Source of the DNA: Anaeramoeba flamelloides
Lineage: Eukaryota; Metamonada; Anaeramoebidae
Length of the DNA stretch: 64,000 bases
Assembly: GCA_027625915.1 (NCBI GenBank)
Contig: JANTQA010000008.1
Location: 6,441,501 to 6,505,500 of the forward strand
Direction of reading: 5' to 3'
The notes below the pieces were generated by a model that saw only the letters and a list, made by a program, of their open reading frames with translations, was not told the origin of the DNA and did not search any database. Shown piece by piece: positions 34,308 to 47,400 of the stretch; the first letter of the stretch is position 1, and each line of letters begins with the position of its first letter. The translations under genes were made by a program, and so were the position numbers.

Positions 34308-36993
34308 TTATTTATTATTTAATTCCATTTTTAATAGATTTCTATTTTTCGTTGGCAAAGGCCTTGATATTTTCTCTTGTTCAAAGTATTTATCCAAAAC
34401 ATTATCGTTGTCGTATTTATGATCAAGATAATTTTTCTTTCGAAATTCATTTTCGTTTATCATCTTCAATTGTTTTCTTTTCATGTTGTGTTGTTTATAT
34501 ATACCTGTATTGTATTTCTTGGTTGTACTCTTTTTCGTTTTTTCTGTATTTCCAAATAATTTGCTTTGTAAATTGTTTACTTTTGCTATTAATATCCTGT
34601 TTTTCGTAATAATTGAAGAATAATTTTTATTCAAATCATTTATTTGTTGGTCTTTTTCTAATAAAATTATATTTTTTTCGTTTAATTGTTCTTCTTGGGA
34701 ACGATAAAGTTGATCCTTTATTGTAGATAATTGTTCTGTTGTCAATTGGTTTAAGCAAGCTTCTTTTAATAATGAATTTCTAATTTCAACTTTTTTCAAT
34801 TTATATACCGTATTTTTAAAAAATCGTTGCAAGTCATATAATTGTCTTTCCGTTGTTATTAGCCATGCTTTTGGATCAGGATTTGATTCAGAATCATTTT
34901 TTTTATTATCAACGCGGTCGCTGCTGTGATTCTCGTTGGTGCTCGAAACAGGTAGACTATTAGTTAAGACTAGGTATTCCTTTAACGAGTTGTATTTTGT
35001 CTTTTCGATTGTTTTCGAGAATTGGGCAAAATATTCTTGAATGAAATGGGAAGCGTTGTGTCTGATTTCTCTTTCGTCGCATAGGTGTTGATTTAACTTT
35101 TCGATCTTTGATAATTGAGAATCTTTTTCATTGTTCAAATCATCAATATTAGTTAATAATTCTGTAATTTTTTTTTTTTTTTCATATAGATTTCGCTGAA
35201 TCGATCTTAAGTTATCATAAAATTGATCTTTAGTTTGAAGATACTTTTTTTGATATGAATTTTTTTTGTTTTTTTCTTCATCTAATTGCAATTTCAAATT
35301 AGCAATTTCATTTTTCAGATTTTTTAATTGCACCTTTTTTTCATAATTTTTTAAATTTTTTTCTTTTAATTCAAATTCATATTTATTTAAAGTAATTACG
35401 TTTTGGTTTATTTGAAGTTCGAGATCTTTTAAATTGTTTTTTAACCTTTTATTTTTTTTTTCCTTTTTCGCAAATTGAATTAATAATTCTTTGTTTTTGA
35501 ATTCTGCTTCTGTTAATTGCCTTTTCATTCTGATGTTTTCGTTTTTAATTAGTTCTAATTCCCCTCTTAATTGTTCTTCGACACGCCTATTGTCCGATTC
35601 TAATTTAAAAGTATTGGTTTCTCTACCAAGTATAGTTTTATTAACTAAATCAAGTTTTTTATACAAATTTGAAATTTGTTTATTTTTTAATTCAAAACTT
35701 GATTGAAGGGTTTTCATTTTTTCAGTGTTTTTTTGATTTATTTCTTCAATTTGTTTGTACTGATCATGGGTTTTTGCTAAGTAATGGTTTATTTCTTGCT
35801 TTTCAAATTCCAGTTTCAAAATTGTATCATCATTCTTTTCTAACTGGGATTGTAAATCTTGATTTTCGTTTTGTTTCTTTTTTAATTTATTCAAAAGGGA
35901 ACTAATATTATTTTTGAATTTGATATTTTGTTGTGAAATAAGATCATTTTCGTTTTTCATTTTTTGGTAATCTAAATTTATTTCCTCCATTTTCTGAGTT
36001 TCTTTTTGACAATTCAATTTGATTTCGTCAATTTCAAAGATTTTCGTTTTCAGACTATTCTTCAATAAGATGTTTTTTTGTTTTGTTTTCATTTTCTTTA
36101 TTTTTAAACTTTCAATTTGGTTGTTTAATTCCAGTGTTTCCTTATTTTTATGAGTTGTTTGCTTTTTAGTGCTAGTTTCCAGAACTTCCGAATTTTTTAA
36201 TTCTTCATTGGTAAGATTTAAATTGTTAATTTTACTTTGTAAAGTTTTTTCCTGTTGTTGTTGTTTAAAAGTATTATTCTCTTCTAAAAGCAGTTTTTTC
36301 TGAGAGATCTTTTTCAATTCTGTCTGTTGTAATTTGTTCAGTTTGTTTGCTTCAATTAAATCTTGTTTTAATTTATTAATTTCACACCTCATTTGTGACT
36401 TTGTTTCTTCAAACTGATTTCTAGTTGAAATTAATTTCCATTCAATTAATTTTAATTGTTTGTCTTTAGCCTCAAGTCTTTGATTAAGAACATTTTGTAA
36501 TTCATAAGAAAAGCCATCCCATTTCCTTAATTTTTGATTTTTGGTTGTGTCATAATTTGGGACGAAGGTGTCTTTTAACATGTTTAATTGCAACTCCATT
36601 TCTTTGATTTTTGCTTGACTTTCGTTTTTTTGTAAATGGTCGAATTCTTGTTCTTGTTCTTGTTCTTCTTGTTTTTGTATTTGTTTTTGTTTTGATAACC
36701 AAGGATTCTAATTAATTAAAAATAATTAAAAGGTAAAGTTTAATAGAATTTGCATTTGGTTTTTATGGTTTAGTTTTGGTAAAAAAATTAGGGTTTTGAT
36801 TTAAATAAGTTGGTTGAAATTTAGGATTGGTTTGAACAATTTTCGAAAATTTCTGATCATTTTTAATTTGTTGAACCACGAAAATTTTTGTTAGTATTTT
36901 GTGGTATTTTTTTAATGGACAAATATTTACTTCATCTTTGTAATTTAGATTTTGGTTTTGGTTTCTTTTTCTTTCAATTTTGGAATTTTTCAT
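34308..36993 (-). CDS. long coiled-coil protein
   Basis: Exon 36993-36931 (21 codons) and exon 36707-34308 (800 codons including stop) join in phase 0 across a 222-base intron (donor GTAAAT, acceptor ATTAG), giving 820 residues. Starting at the internal ATG at 36599 would give 763 residues; I prefer the spliced start because an in-frame stop lies just upstream and the extra 36 codons read as normal coding sequence (NPWLSKQKQIQKQ). Almost the whole length is heptad-rich Lys/Glu/Asn/Gln/Leu, with gaps near residues 600-640 (SLPVSSTNENHSSD) and in the basic last 60 residues. It probably forms an extended dimeric rod, as in centrosomal, Golgi or cytoskeletal linkers. No named family is recognised. 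The last residues (KISRPLPTKNRNL) look like a short binding motif. Confidence 0.8.
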
Positions 36994-37717
36994 TGATTGA
37001 GGAATGAAAAAAAGGAGATTGAGTTAAAAAATATTTGTAAAAAAAATGAAAGAATTTAGAATTTTTTTCAAATTAATCTTTTTAGATTTTGGACTAAAAT
37101 TTCACCCATTCAAAGGCTGTTTTGGTTACCTTCAAAAAAATATTCACAAATTTTTTATTTTTAAAAAATAGTTATTTTCTTAATTAAAATAATAAAACCT
37201 TGAAACCACACCAAAAAGAAAGTGATTGTGAATAATTATTCCTTACAAAAATTTTTTTTTTTAAACATGTATCATTTTTTGAGATCTTTATATTTATTCT
37301 TTATCCTGAAGCAATAAATCAATCATCTTTCCGATTTCAACACAAGCACATATACACCAATTCCCCATCACAAAGATCAATCTTCTTGTGGAGAATTTCT
37401 TCAAAAATCTTCAAACATGTTTTGTTAATTTGTAAAAGATCTTCACTTTAATAAAAAAAAAAAAAAAAATGGTTTATTCAGAACAAAACCAATCAAAAAC
37501 AAGAATTTTGATATTCATTCCAATTATGTACAACTTTATTTATCCAAATAATTTTTAAAAATTTAAATTTGAAATCAAAAAATATATTGGATGATCTGTT
37601 TGTTTCTTTACTTTTAACAATTCCCCTCAATAAAAATATACAATTATTGCTACAACTTGAAACCTTGATTAAATATCCAGTGGTGTTCTATTATTTTGTT
37701 GAGGGTTGATTTCTTAG

Positions 37718-37945
37718 ATCCCAGAGATAACTACCTGACCTATTTAAATCTATCTAAATTATATGCAGGTATTACTAAGAGAAAATAAATTAAGAAACTT
37801 TTTATGAATATTTATTTTGCTCTTCAACCTCCTCACTCGAACAGTTATCAAAGACTTGGAAAAACAAATGTACCCACTATTATGATAGAACACATTGGTT
37901 ATCTTTTGAAGAATTTCGTTCTTTTTATCACTAATGGCTTTTCAA
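37718..37945. other. exon-like patch, both strands open
   Basis: On the plus strand a frame after the acceptor TTCTTAG reads PRDNYLTYLNLSKLYA. It would continue, if a 26-base stretch (37769-37794, GT...AG) were removed, into ETFYEYLFCSSTSSLEQLSK and TWKNKCTHYYDRTHWLSFEE. On the minus strand a different frame of about 60 codons is also open across 37765-37945. The base composition is clearly less AT-rich than the surroundings. I cannot decide the strand or whether it is alive. Confidence 0.3.
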
Positions 37946-38316
37946 CAACCATTTACTGTCAATTTATAAACCAAATTAATTGATCAAAAGAAAACTTTAA
38001 CTTATTAAAAGTTTTATAAACTGTTTTATTCAATCTCAAATTTAACTTAGATTTCGTACTGGCCATTGAAAAATACTGATAAATTCAAATAAGTGTTTGT
38101 GAATTTTTGCAAATTTTTAACTTATGGTAAAGTCATTTTCCGTGAATTTGCTCAATACCCAAAAAGTAACTTGAAACAAAAAAGGGTATTGAGAATTGTT
38201 CTTCTTCTGGTTGACAAAATTCAAATTATAGTAAATATATCTTGATAAAATCTATTTCGCAAAAAATAATATCAAAAAAAAAAGTTTTGGTGAATTACCA
38301 ATTTCAAAAAATCTAA

Positions 38317-38776
38317 CTGTTGAGAGAAAAATGTTGGACACAGAAAAATGGTTGGACACCATTTTTAATTGAGAACAATAGTAAAATTGAAAATCAAATC
38401 CTATTTATAACTTGGTGACTTTTATATAAATCCAGGTTTAAAGGTGTTACAAGTTCGTTAATCTGTGGTTTGTGTAGAATACTCATTTGAATGGTTGATA
38501 ACTAAAAGTAAATCATGCTATTTTAACAAAAAAACCAAGTTCTGGTAAAGTTTACTATTAATTCTGAAAATGGTAATTTTTAAACTTGCTTTAGATTATA
38601 AGAGATAAGATTTTGAAAAAGTAGAATTACATTAGTGGTTATTCTAATAAGTAGATTATTGTTATTTTCTTTAGTTATTTCACAAACGACCGAATTTAAA
38701 AATCATTTTCAGTAATGTTCCCAATTAAAAATGCTGTCCAACCATTTTTCTGTGTCCAACATTTTTCTCTCAACAG
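38317..38776. mobile_element. 460-base element with ~60-base inverted ends and TAA duplication
   Basis: The left end starts CTGTTGAGAGAAAAATGTTG and continues with GACACAGAAAAATGGTTGGA. The right end is its reverse complement, ending CTCTCAACAG. Both sides are flanked by TAA, a 3-base duplication of the type used by PIF/Harbinger elements. The inside has no transposase, only a frame made by the inverted arm. The close match of the arms suggests a fairly recent insertion. Confidence 0.75.
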
Positions 38777-38829
38777 TAAATATAAAAAAAAAATTCACTT
38801 GTTTCGTTTGATATTATTTTTTGCGAGGT

Positions 38830-39720
38830 TTTCAAAAGGGCTAAATAGGATCAATTTAAAACAAAATTTCTTTAAGACAACAATCAATATAATTCGATTA
38901 TATCTGATTTCTGGTTATTTTGTAACTCTCTATAAATTTGAAAAGATAGGGGTTTTAAAAGATTCTTTCGATAAAATTAACTTATTCGAGAATAGTTAAA
39001 AATGAAAAAAAAAAAAATCTTCAAGATCTCAAAAAGTGCCAAAGAGTAATAATTCAATAACGAACACATTTGTTTTCAAAATTATATTCTAGTCAATCAA
39101 ATTGGTAATAGAGTATAAATCTTTGACACTTTTTTCTAAAAATATTCTCTTTTTTGTTTAGTGATTTTTTGGAGATTGTTGAGACTTAAAATGTTGTGGT
39201 TGGTTTATGATTGGAATTATTTCAGCAAAAAAATTTGAAAAAAGTTTTTTTTCGCTTAACGATTGAGTTATAACTGTTAAAAATACTTTTCTGAAATCGA
39301 AAAAAAAACTTTTTCATAGTTTTATGGGTGCCGAATAACAAGTTAAAACATAACCAACATGAGAAGTGAGATCGATCTCTAAAAATCAATAACGAGGAAA
39401 TTTTTCAAAAAAGGTGTCAAAGAGAGACACTCAATTTCCAATTAGAATGGCTATAATATTTGTTTTTGAAAACAACTGTGTTAGTTTTGAAGTGTCACTC
39501 TTTGGCACTTTTTGAGATCTCAGAGATTTTTTTTTTTTTTTTTTTAACTATCCTCAAATTAAGTTAATTTTATCGAAAGAATCTTACAAAATCCTTACTT
39601 CTTCAAATATAGAGAGTTACAATCTAAACAAAAATAAGATTACATTGAATCAAATTGATTTTATTGGGTATTTTTTAGAAGAACATTTGTTTTAAATTAA
39701 AGAAAATAAACCCCATCGAA
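38830..39720. repeat. large palindrome, repeat family B
   Basis: The left arm (about 38830-39130) and right arm (about 39390-39720) are diverged reverse complements around a 260-base centre. Shared blocks include ATCAATTTAAAACAAA-like outer sequence, TTGTAACTCTCTATA, a TTTCGATAAAATTAACTT block, an A run, GATCTCAAAAAGTGCCAAAG and TTTGACACTTTTTT. Single-arm relatives occur at 21600-21880 and, in part, 41440-41590. Probably a foldback-type element. Confidence 0.65.
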
Positions 39721-40741
39721 ATTTTAAAAAAAAGAATTCTTTTGAATTTTTTTTAGTTTTGATTTTTTGAAATTGAGAATACTTTTAAACTTTTTTTCTT
39801 TAAGGACTACGTTTGCAATTCAACAATTTTTCTCAACCCGATATGTTCCAATCTCATTTATATTATGATTGAATGATCTTTAAAATATTCTCCAATTTGG
39901 ATCAAAAAATCATTTTGTGTCATTTTTTTGATGAAAAATGAAAAAGAAATTTTGAGATATGTGAACTCGAACACCTTGTTAAGGAACGTGAAAATGAAAA
40001 AGAAAAATAACCACGAGTTTCTTACACAAAAAAATACTTCTGAATAAACAACTTTAAATCTAAATGATAGTGTTGTCAAAGATTTTTGATCATTGAGTTA
40101 CTTTGAATTGTTACATTGCCTCCACAAACAACTAACCCGTTCCAACCCTCCAGAAAAAAAGTATAAGACAACTAAATTGGTTGTCTATTATAAAAGTGTG
40201 TTTTTTGGAATATCAAATTCAATTTCGATATAAGATCAAAATTTGCAACTTCTCTTACTTCATTAGAGTTATTTTTTTTGAAAAAACCAAAACAAAAAAT
40301 AAATTTTCTCAAAATAAAAAAAAATCACAAAAATCACAGAAATCTCAAGAATTGAAATCACAGAAACCATGGAAACTTGAAAGTATTTTTCGATCTTTGT
40401 TTTTCAATTGTTTAAAGCTGAGATTTTAACAATTTTAGAAATTGAAGATCCACGTTAATGTATAGTATTTTTTAGAATTTATTTGTCAATTTCCCAAAAC
40501 AAAAAATGGATAACTTGTTTTTAATCTTCTATTTTAAATTTTATAGTTTATGATGAGCTTTAATAACCCTTTTACGGGTTGTTCTACAAAATAAAATTTC
40601 AGAATAGAAAATCAATTTCAAGTTATTATAAATTTTCACGGTAGTGCTGGAACAAGCTGTATTAAACTAACAAAGCGGTGTGATTATGTATTATTTTACT
40701 TTTTGTTTATTTGGCTTTTGTTCTTTTTGTTTTTCCTTGAA

Positions 40742-40957
40742 TTAAATCTCCCAGCCATTACTAAGAGGGGAGTGTTTCTTCTGATTGTTTGTGGAACAAC
40801 ACGATCCATGCCAAACGTACTTCACATTTTTTAATGCTTTTTTGATAAAATTTTTTTTGTTTGGATCGTTTCTCTCAAAACCAATTGGTTGTATCAAGAG
40901 AAATTGGGTTGAGGTTGTGTGGGAAAGGTTTTGAAGAATTTTTAATGTTCGGATCAT
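40742..40957 (-). CDS. small ORF of unknown function
   Basis: A 71-residue frame from ATG, GC-raised, without low complexity (LLIQPIGFERNDPNKKNFIK, then NVKYVWHGSCCSTNNQ). The VWHGS string recalls the start of PARP catalytic domains, but nothing else fits, so no function is claimed. A plus-strand frame through the same DNA is also open for about 30 codons. It may be a real small gene or part of an old repeat, since AAACACTCCCCT near its end recurs at 24-35. Confidence 0.3.
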   Translation of the reverse strand: MIRTLKILQNLSHTTSTQFLLIQPIGFERNDPNKKNFIKKALKNVKYVWHGSCCSTNNQKKHSPLSNGWEI

Positions 40958-41178
40958 TTGGAAATCATAATTGCAAAAATTAGTCAGTTTTTTTTATTTT
41001 AAAAAAAATATTGTGTTAGTTGAGAAAAAATGATAATTCAATTTTGGGAAATGAGGATTTTAGTGGATTTAATCCAACTCCAAACACTTTATCGTACACA
41101 CTATTCAAAAAATGTCTTTCTTGTAAAACAACAGACTTTTTCATCAAAAATTTTTCACTTTTCTCCATATTGACGCTC

Positions 41179-41274
41179 TATGTCATTTTTTAAAACCTTC
41201 TCAGCTTATCTCAGAATCAGAAAAATAAACTATTTAAATGGTCAACAATGTGTAAGGGTTTTAAAAAATGACAT
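41179..41274. repeat. inverted repeat around TGTCATTTTTTAAAACCTT
   Basis: The left arm ATGTCATTTTTTAAAACCTT and the right arm AAGGGTTTTAAAAAATGACA are near-perfect reverse complements about 20 bases long, separated by about 55 bases. Part of the same sequence, GGTCATTTTTTCAAAAAG, follows at once. Confidence 0.7.
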
Positions 41275-42134
41275 CGAAGGTCATTTTTTCAAAAAGTCGA
41301 TTTTTCGCAACATTCTTTGTCATTTTGAGATACGAGTTTAAAAAATTCAGACATTTTTTCCTTCTCAGATCTCACTGAATAAAAATTTGTGAGATTTACG
41401 AACCAACAAACCCTCTTCAAAATACACTGATACTTAAAATTTCAATTGCAAACGTCGTCGTTAAAATTTGAATTTTTGTCATTGAGAATACTTTAAACAT
41501 TTTTTTTTGATTCTTGAATTTTTTACCAATTTGAATCTCTCAAAATTTTTTATTTTTTTCTTTCTATTTTGCAAATCAAAAGAACTGCAATTTCACAAAA
41601 ACTTTTTGGTCTCAAGTCACCCCTTGAGTATGTGACAAATCCACAGTAAATGACTAGATCCTTAAAGAAATTATTTTTCACGATAAGTGCTGGACAGTTA
41701 AATTTGAAAAAGCATTTTACAGTGTTCCAAACCTACTGCGAAATCAATGAATAAAAGGAAATTCATTTTCTCTCTCAAACTCTCCTTTATATGAAAAGAT
41801 TTTCTGGTTATATCTTAATGGATTACAAAACATGAAATTTTATAATACTATCATTTTCCAATTAAGAAAAAAATTTTTTTTTTTCAGGTTCTCAACTATT
41901 TATCGACTCTCATATTAATAACCGAAAAAAACCACATCTTTACAAGAACAATAGATCATGATAATCGAGATTTTTATTGATTTGAATCTCTTTATTTTTG
42001 AAACTTTGAGATAATTTATATATTTTATAATTAGAAAATAACAGTAGTCTAAAAATTTCTATTACTATTCGGGAAAAAAGATCAACCCAGTTTTTAATTA
42101 GAGAATACGAATAGGAACCTGGAAACAAAAAAGT

Positions 42135-42335
42135 AAAATCAATAAAAAGAAGAAACCAATTAACATCAAAAAATAATCAATTATATTATTTTTAGTCAAA
42201 CCAACCAATAAAATTCTTAAACCGACTTTCGAATCGATATTTTTCATTTATTTTTGAGGATCTCAAAAATAGTATCCAATTTTTTCAACATATTTTTAAT
42301 AATTGTTTAATCAAGGAAAAATCCTATCAAAAGAA
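42135..42335. repeat. dispersed repeat family G, copy 1
   Basis: Aligns in order with 52335-52535: CAATTAACATCAAAAAATAATC against AAATTAACTTCAAAGAATAATC, then a TCTATTATT-like block, TTTTGAGGATCTCAAAAA exactly shared, and AATCAAGGAAAAATCC against AATCAACGAAAAATCC. Confidence 0.6.
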
Positions 42336-44049
42336 AGTATTCAAAAAACAGTTATTGTACCATTTCCTTCATTTTATCTTTATTTATTCATTTATTCTTT
42401 TATTCTTTTATAATTTGATCTTATTTTTCCTTTTTAGTAATGTTACCAATTAAAAACCGCGTTTCACTTTTTTTCCAAAACAGTTAGAGAAAAAATTAAA
42501 ATTTGAAATTTTCACTTCAAACATTATGAGCAATAAATAATTTATAAATACTTTGAATTTTTTTATTGATCTTCAATTATTAAATACCATAAAATCAAAA
42601 AGTCGGATTTTTTTATAGAAACTATTAAATTGTATCTATCAATCTTTGTAATTTTTGTTTTGGATTATTTAATTGATTTTATATTAAACAAGTTTTAATT
42701 TCTCAGTCTTTTACATTAAAAATATTTTTAAAAAACCTCTGTTAAACCATCAAATTATTCAATAGTGAATAATTGTCAATTTTTTTGTTTGAAATTAACA
42801 GATCCAAAAAAGTCAATTTCTAAGTTTGTCAAATTTTGTTGAAGGTTTGGAAACTTTATATTAATTTAAATGTCAAGTAACTTTGTAAAATTAATTTATC
42901 TTCAAAATATTTTTTTGGGAAAAATTTAAATTATAGTTTGGTTATTGATTTACAAAAAGGTAAATTCAAGGAAAAATTTTTTATTTTTTTTTGAATTTAT
43001 TATTTTAAGAAAGAAATAAATTTATTTTCATATAACTTTATATAAAAAATAAGTAATTTTGGGGTTTTTTAGAATTATACATTTTTATGGTTAAGAAAGG
43101 TACACCCTAATTATTCAAAATTGGAAGTTTACAGTCTTAAAAAAACCTTTTAAATAAAGAAAATTAAAAAAAAAAAATTATTTTGAATAATATTTTTTAT
43201 GAAAAAACATATAAGTTAAAAAAAAAGAAAAATTTTTTAGGATGTTGAAAAAAATTTTTTCTATCTATTTTTTATTGTAAGTAACTGTACCAATATTTAA
43301 TTAAAAATATTCTTTCAAAGAAAATTATTTTTAAAATCTATATCTCTAGTATCAAATAATAAAAACTTTAATCACCATTTTAATTATAAAGACAATTTGG
43401 TTATTTTGTACCATAATGGATATTTATAGATATCATAGACATGACATTTTTAATGATTTCATTAAATGCCTTTTACATGCCCGATTGACGTATAAAATTC
43501 CTTCCTCTGAAATATATATGTAATCAAAACACAAAAAAAATTTGATATAATGATCTAATTTGGAATTGGTAAAAAAGTTAAATTTTGACAAATTTTCTTC
43601 ACCAACTAGTAATTTTTTTTCAAAAAATAATTCTTTTTCCCATGTGTTTAAAGAGTTTATAATTTTTAAGTGTTTTAAACCGAACACCTACTTTATATTG
43701 TCCTGGGATTTTAAAAATAGAAAATAAAACTATTTCCATGGGTTTAAATACAAACACTCCTACTTAATTAGGAAATCACAAATTCCCATTGTTTTTCAAT
43801 GATTTTTCGGCAATTACTTCCTACCTGTATATTTTTGTTATTTTTTTTTTATTTTTTATAAGTTTTTTGGTTTGCATTTTTTCACATCCCAGAAACGAAA
43901 AGTATGATTTCAAAAAATTCGAGGGCGTTTATAAAAAAATAAAACCTTAAATAATGAATGAAAAGAAAAAACATTTAAAAAAATCGAAAAAACGCGATTT
44001 TATAAGTCTTTTGTGATCTGAAAACGAATAATTGTAATACCTGTGATGG

Positions 44050-44057
44050 ATATATAT

Positions 44058-44094
<37 letters not shown>
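44050..44094. repeat. AT dinucleotide repeat
   Basis: About 45 bases of TA units with one GA interruption, 390 bases downstream of the EML-like gene stop. Confidence 0.95.
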
Positions 44095-44096
<2 letters not shown>

Positions 44097-44486
44097 GTTT
44101 CTTATTTAAATAACAGTGATTACCTCATTTGATTTTTTTTGTTTTTTTTATTTGAATATTAAATATAAAAAAAACTTTTGTTTATAATCAGGAATACAAA
44201 ATTAAATAAAAATTTCAAAATTTTTTTTCTCCATTTTTGGAAGCAAGGATATCCCAAACGGTGAAATGGGTTAATAATTTCAAAAAAATTGAGAAATAAA
44301 ATATTATTCAAATAATATTTATTTAAATAAAAAAAGAAAAAAGGTAAAAGAAAGAAAAAGTGTAAAATAAAAAAACATTATTTATCAAAAAAAAATATGT
44401 AGAAAAAAACTCTTCAACAAGAATTTAATTGAATAATAATAGATACAAAAAAAACAAAAAAAAAAACACTGGCATTAAGATTTTGT

Positions 44487-47400
44487 TTAAATCCTCCATA
44501 AATATATTTCTTTACCATTTTCGGTTGTTGTGATTAAATGTGTCCCCTGTATCACTACAAGGCATCTAATTGGGCTTGTGTGGAAAAAAATTAGGCCCTC
44601 TCGCAATTTGTTTTTTTCATATATTTCAATTGAGTTCTTGTTATTTGACACTGCGGAGCAATCCCTGTGGTAATCGATTATTCTGGAATGCGAATGTTTG
44701 TGGTATAATTCGGAATATTGGGATTGCCAGGTGGCTCCTGTCAACTTTTTTGAAAGTGGCTGATTATCCTTGATCCTCCAACCAATTATTTTATTATCCA
44801 CGATTGCACGGAGATGCTTTTTGTTTGTGGAAAAATCAATAGCGCGCGGCAACCCTTGCTCATCTGTATCCCATTTATTGAATATTTTTAGAGAGTTGCT
44901 TCCAAATTTGTATACAATGATCGTTCCTCGCCGATGGGCAACAGCTATTAATTTTAAATTGGCTGACCAAGTCATAAAGACAATCGGGGAACTATTGGAG
45001 CTCTTGGCCACGATTTGTTTCAACGTTTGTGAATTTAGGATTATTAGTGTGCCATCATTTAAACCCACTGCCAGAAATTTGCTATCTGGCGAAAATCGCA
45101 ATTGAGAGACTAACGCTGAAAGCGCCATTGAATTCACTTGCTTACGGCTTGTTAGATTCATCAATTGTACATTCCCCAATTCTGTCCCGACAGCAATCAT
45201 ATTACAACTTGGGTGCAGTGCCAATGACGAGACAACATTTTTCGCACCTGTAGTTATTTCGTTAACAATTTTGGTGTACAAGGATCTCATTGACAAGATC
45301 CTATTTTCCGATGTAGCCAACGAGATCATCCCATGATGAATATCTAAGGAAACAATTGACCCATATTTGAATGTGTGTGTTTTTCGTTTATCAAAATCAA
45401 CATCACCCCAAATTGAGACTTTCCCGTCCTTGCCTCCAGAAATGAAGGCACTTTGCTTTGTCGCCGCTGATAAACAAAAAGTTGGTCCAGTATTTGCCTT
45501 ATATTTCCCAATTATTTCCCTTGTTTTTGTTGACCATACTAGGATATTTCCATTTGATGTGCCAGTTAAAATTTTATCATTTTTGGAAGTAAATAACGCA
45601 CAAAACAAGATTTTGGGCAATTCTTTAACCCAGTTCCCTTCTTTAGTTAGAATTTTAATATTATTACTCTTTTTATCTTCTTTTTGCTTTACCTTGTCCC
45701 TGTCATTTTGCGTTTGCGTTTGCGTTTGCTTTTTCTCCTGATTTTGATTTTCTTCAATATTAATTTTCTTGTCGTCCTTTGTAATTGAAAATCCTCGAAT
45801 TTGATGGAACAATAATTTCTTATCGCCACATGAAATTAATTTCATAGGATTGTTTGGATGAAATAATACTTTAACCATCTTTTCTTGAAAGCGATTACTC
45901 TTTGTAATTTTTTTTACAGCTATCAAATTTTTTTCTCTTAGGTTTCCAAGATTCCACACAAATAGCCTATATCCTTTCTGGTCTTCTTTTTCTATTTGTT
46001 GTTTTTTTTCCAATTTTTTTTCCTTTTCGGATTTTTTTTCTTTTTTGGTTTCAATCGCATGTTCTTTTTCACTACTTTCTTTTCCATTATTTTCCCTTTC
46101 ATTATTTTCTTTTTCAGACCGAGATTTAGATTTGGACCCGAAGTCATTCTTCTCTTTTGAATTCGTATCATTACCATTGCTTATAATATTGGGCTTGGAC
46201 TTTGGCATTGATTTTATTGAGCATATGGTTGCAAAAAACGATATTTGATTGAAACGTTTCCCGTGACGCTTTTCAAAAGGAAAACTAAAATTCATTGTAA
46301 GAAGATCACAATTTAGAGGCATTTTAAAAGCACGCAAAATTTCCAAATTATGGCAATTCCAGATGTAAACTTGCCCGCAAAGACTTGCGGTCGCGACTAA
46401 TCTCCGGTCTTTTGAAACGACTAAGGAAACAATTTTTGTTTCGTGAGATGTAAAAAGCTTTTGAGAATGGTCCTCTGAATCATAAATTATTGCTATTCGG
46501 CCAACCCTATACGCGATTTTACCATCATTCAAAAAGGCCATTTTTTCCCATGATCCTTCTTGTCCAAATCCAAAAACAAATTCCAAATTCTGAATTGGCT
46601 TTTTGATTTCATTTTTAATTTTTTTTTTTTTGGATTTCTCGCCCTTATTTTGATTTGAGGCTGAGATTAAACTGTTTGTACTTGTTGATGTGATTTTTTC
46701 TTTAAATTCATTGGTAATTTCATTTTTAATTGTAGAGTCAGGAGTTTTTGATCGTCTTGTTTCTTTTGTTTCTGTTTTTGTATTCGGTTGTAAAGTATTT
46801 GACATTGATGCTCCTTGTCTTTTTTCGAATTGCTCTTCCCAAGATAAGGTTGATTTCTTATCAAAGATATTGTCCAGAGACTTTCTTGATAAATTTTCTT
46901 TATTTAGCGATTTCCATCGAGACGATTCAGAGCCACTTTCATCAGACTCTGAAGTGTTTGTATTTGTATTTGTATTTGTGTTGGTGTTTGTGTTTGTATT
47001 GGTGTTGGTGTTTGTGTTGGTGTTTGTGTTTATAAATGACATTAAATTCTCATCTGTTTTAAAAAGATCAAAATTCAAAGAATCAAAAGGAGTTGCTGAA
47101 GAATTCCTCAGCGAATTGTTTCTTGAAGAACTCTTGACCAAAATGATTTTTGAGATGCTTCTCCAATTGTTGTGGGATAAAGTTCCAGATCCTGTACGAA
47201 CAAAACGTGTTCCTTCCTCGAAATACCTTAGAAGTGCCTGTCGGCGGTTTGTTAATGGTTTGGAGATGCAAATATCCAAATGCTGGAATGAGAGTCTTAA
47301 GGAACCGATCCTGGTTTTGCTTTCCACAGGAAAGTCATCAATTTGAGCAGTTAGCTTTTTGATTTGCGGTACCTCAATTGTAAAAACACCAAGAATTGGA

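Larger units (their letters stand above)
36994..44486. other. intergenic, densely filled with palindromic repeats
   Basis: About 7.5 kb. It includes an exon-like patch (37718-37945), a 460-base inverted-repeat element (38317-38776), a larger palindrome (38830-39720), a small ORF (40742-40957), a short hairpin (41179-41274), a dispersed repeat (42135-42335) and an AT microsatellite (44050-44094). A further GC-raised patch at 41620-41760 may contain a short exon. The part from 42.4 to 44.0 kb shows nothing further. Confidence 0.45.

Noticed and set aside
34352-35905. Plus-strand frames rich in Phe and Ile
   Set aside because: Antisense of the Lys/Glu/Asn-rich coiled-coil gene, which naturally gives hydrophobic frames.
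38715-38999. 94-codon frame as a transposase
   Set aside because: It runs from the arm of one inverted-repeat element into the arm of the next, and has no catalytic motif.
40742-40957. PARP catalytic domain (VWHGS string)
   Set aside because: Only the five-residue match fits. The downstream Gly-Phe and active-site blocks are absent.
44570-45741. Several plus-strand frames of 67-124 codons in the WD40 region
   Set aside because: Antisense shadows of a well-supported WD40 gene.
46690-47346. 218-codon plus-strand frame opposite the C2-EML gene
   Set aside because: It mirrors the Asn-Thr repeat and surrounding coding sequence of the minus-strand gene and has no family resemblance.
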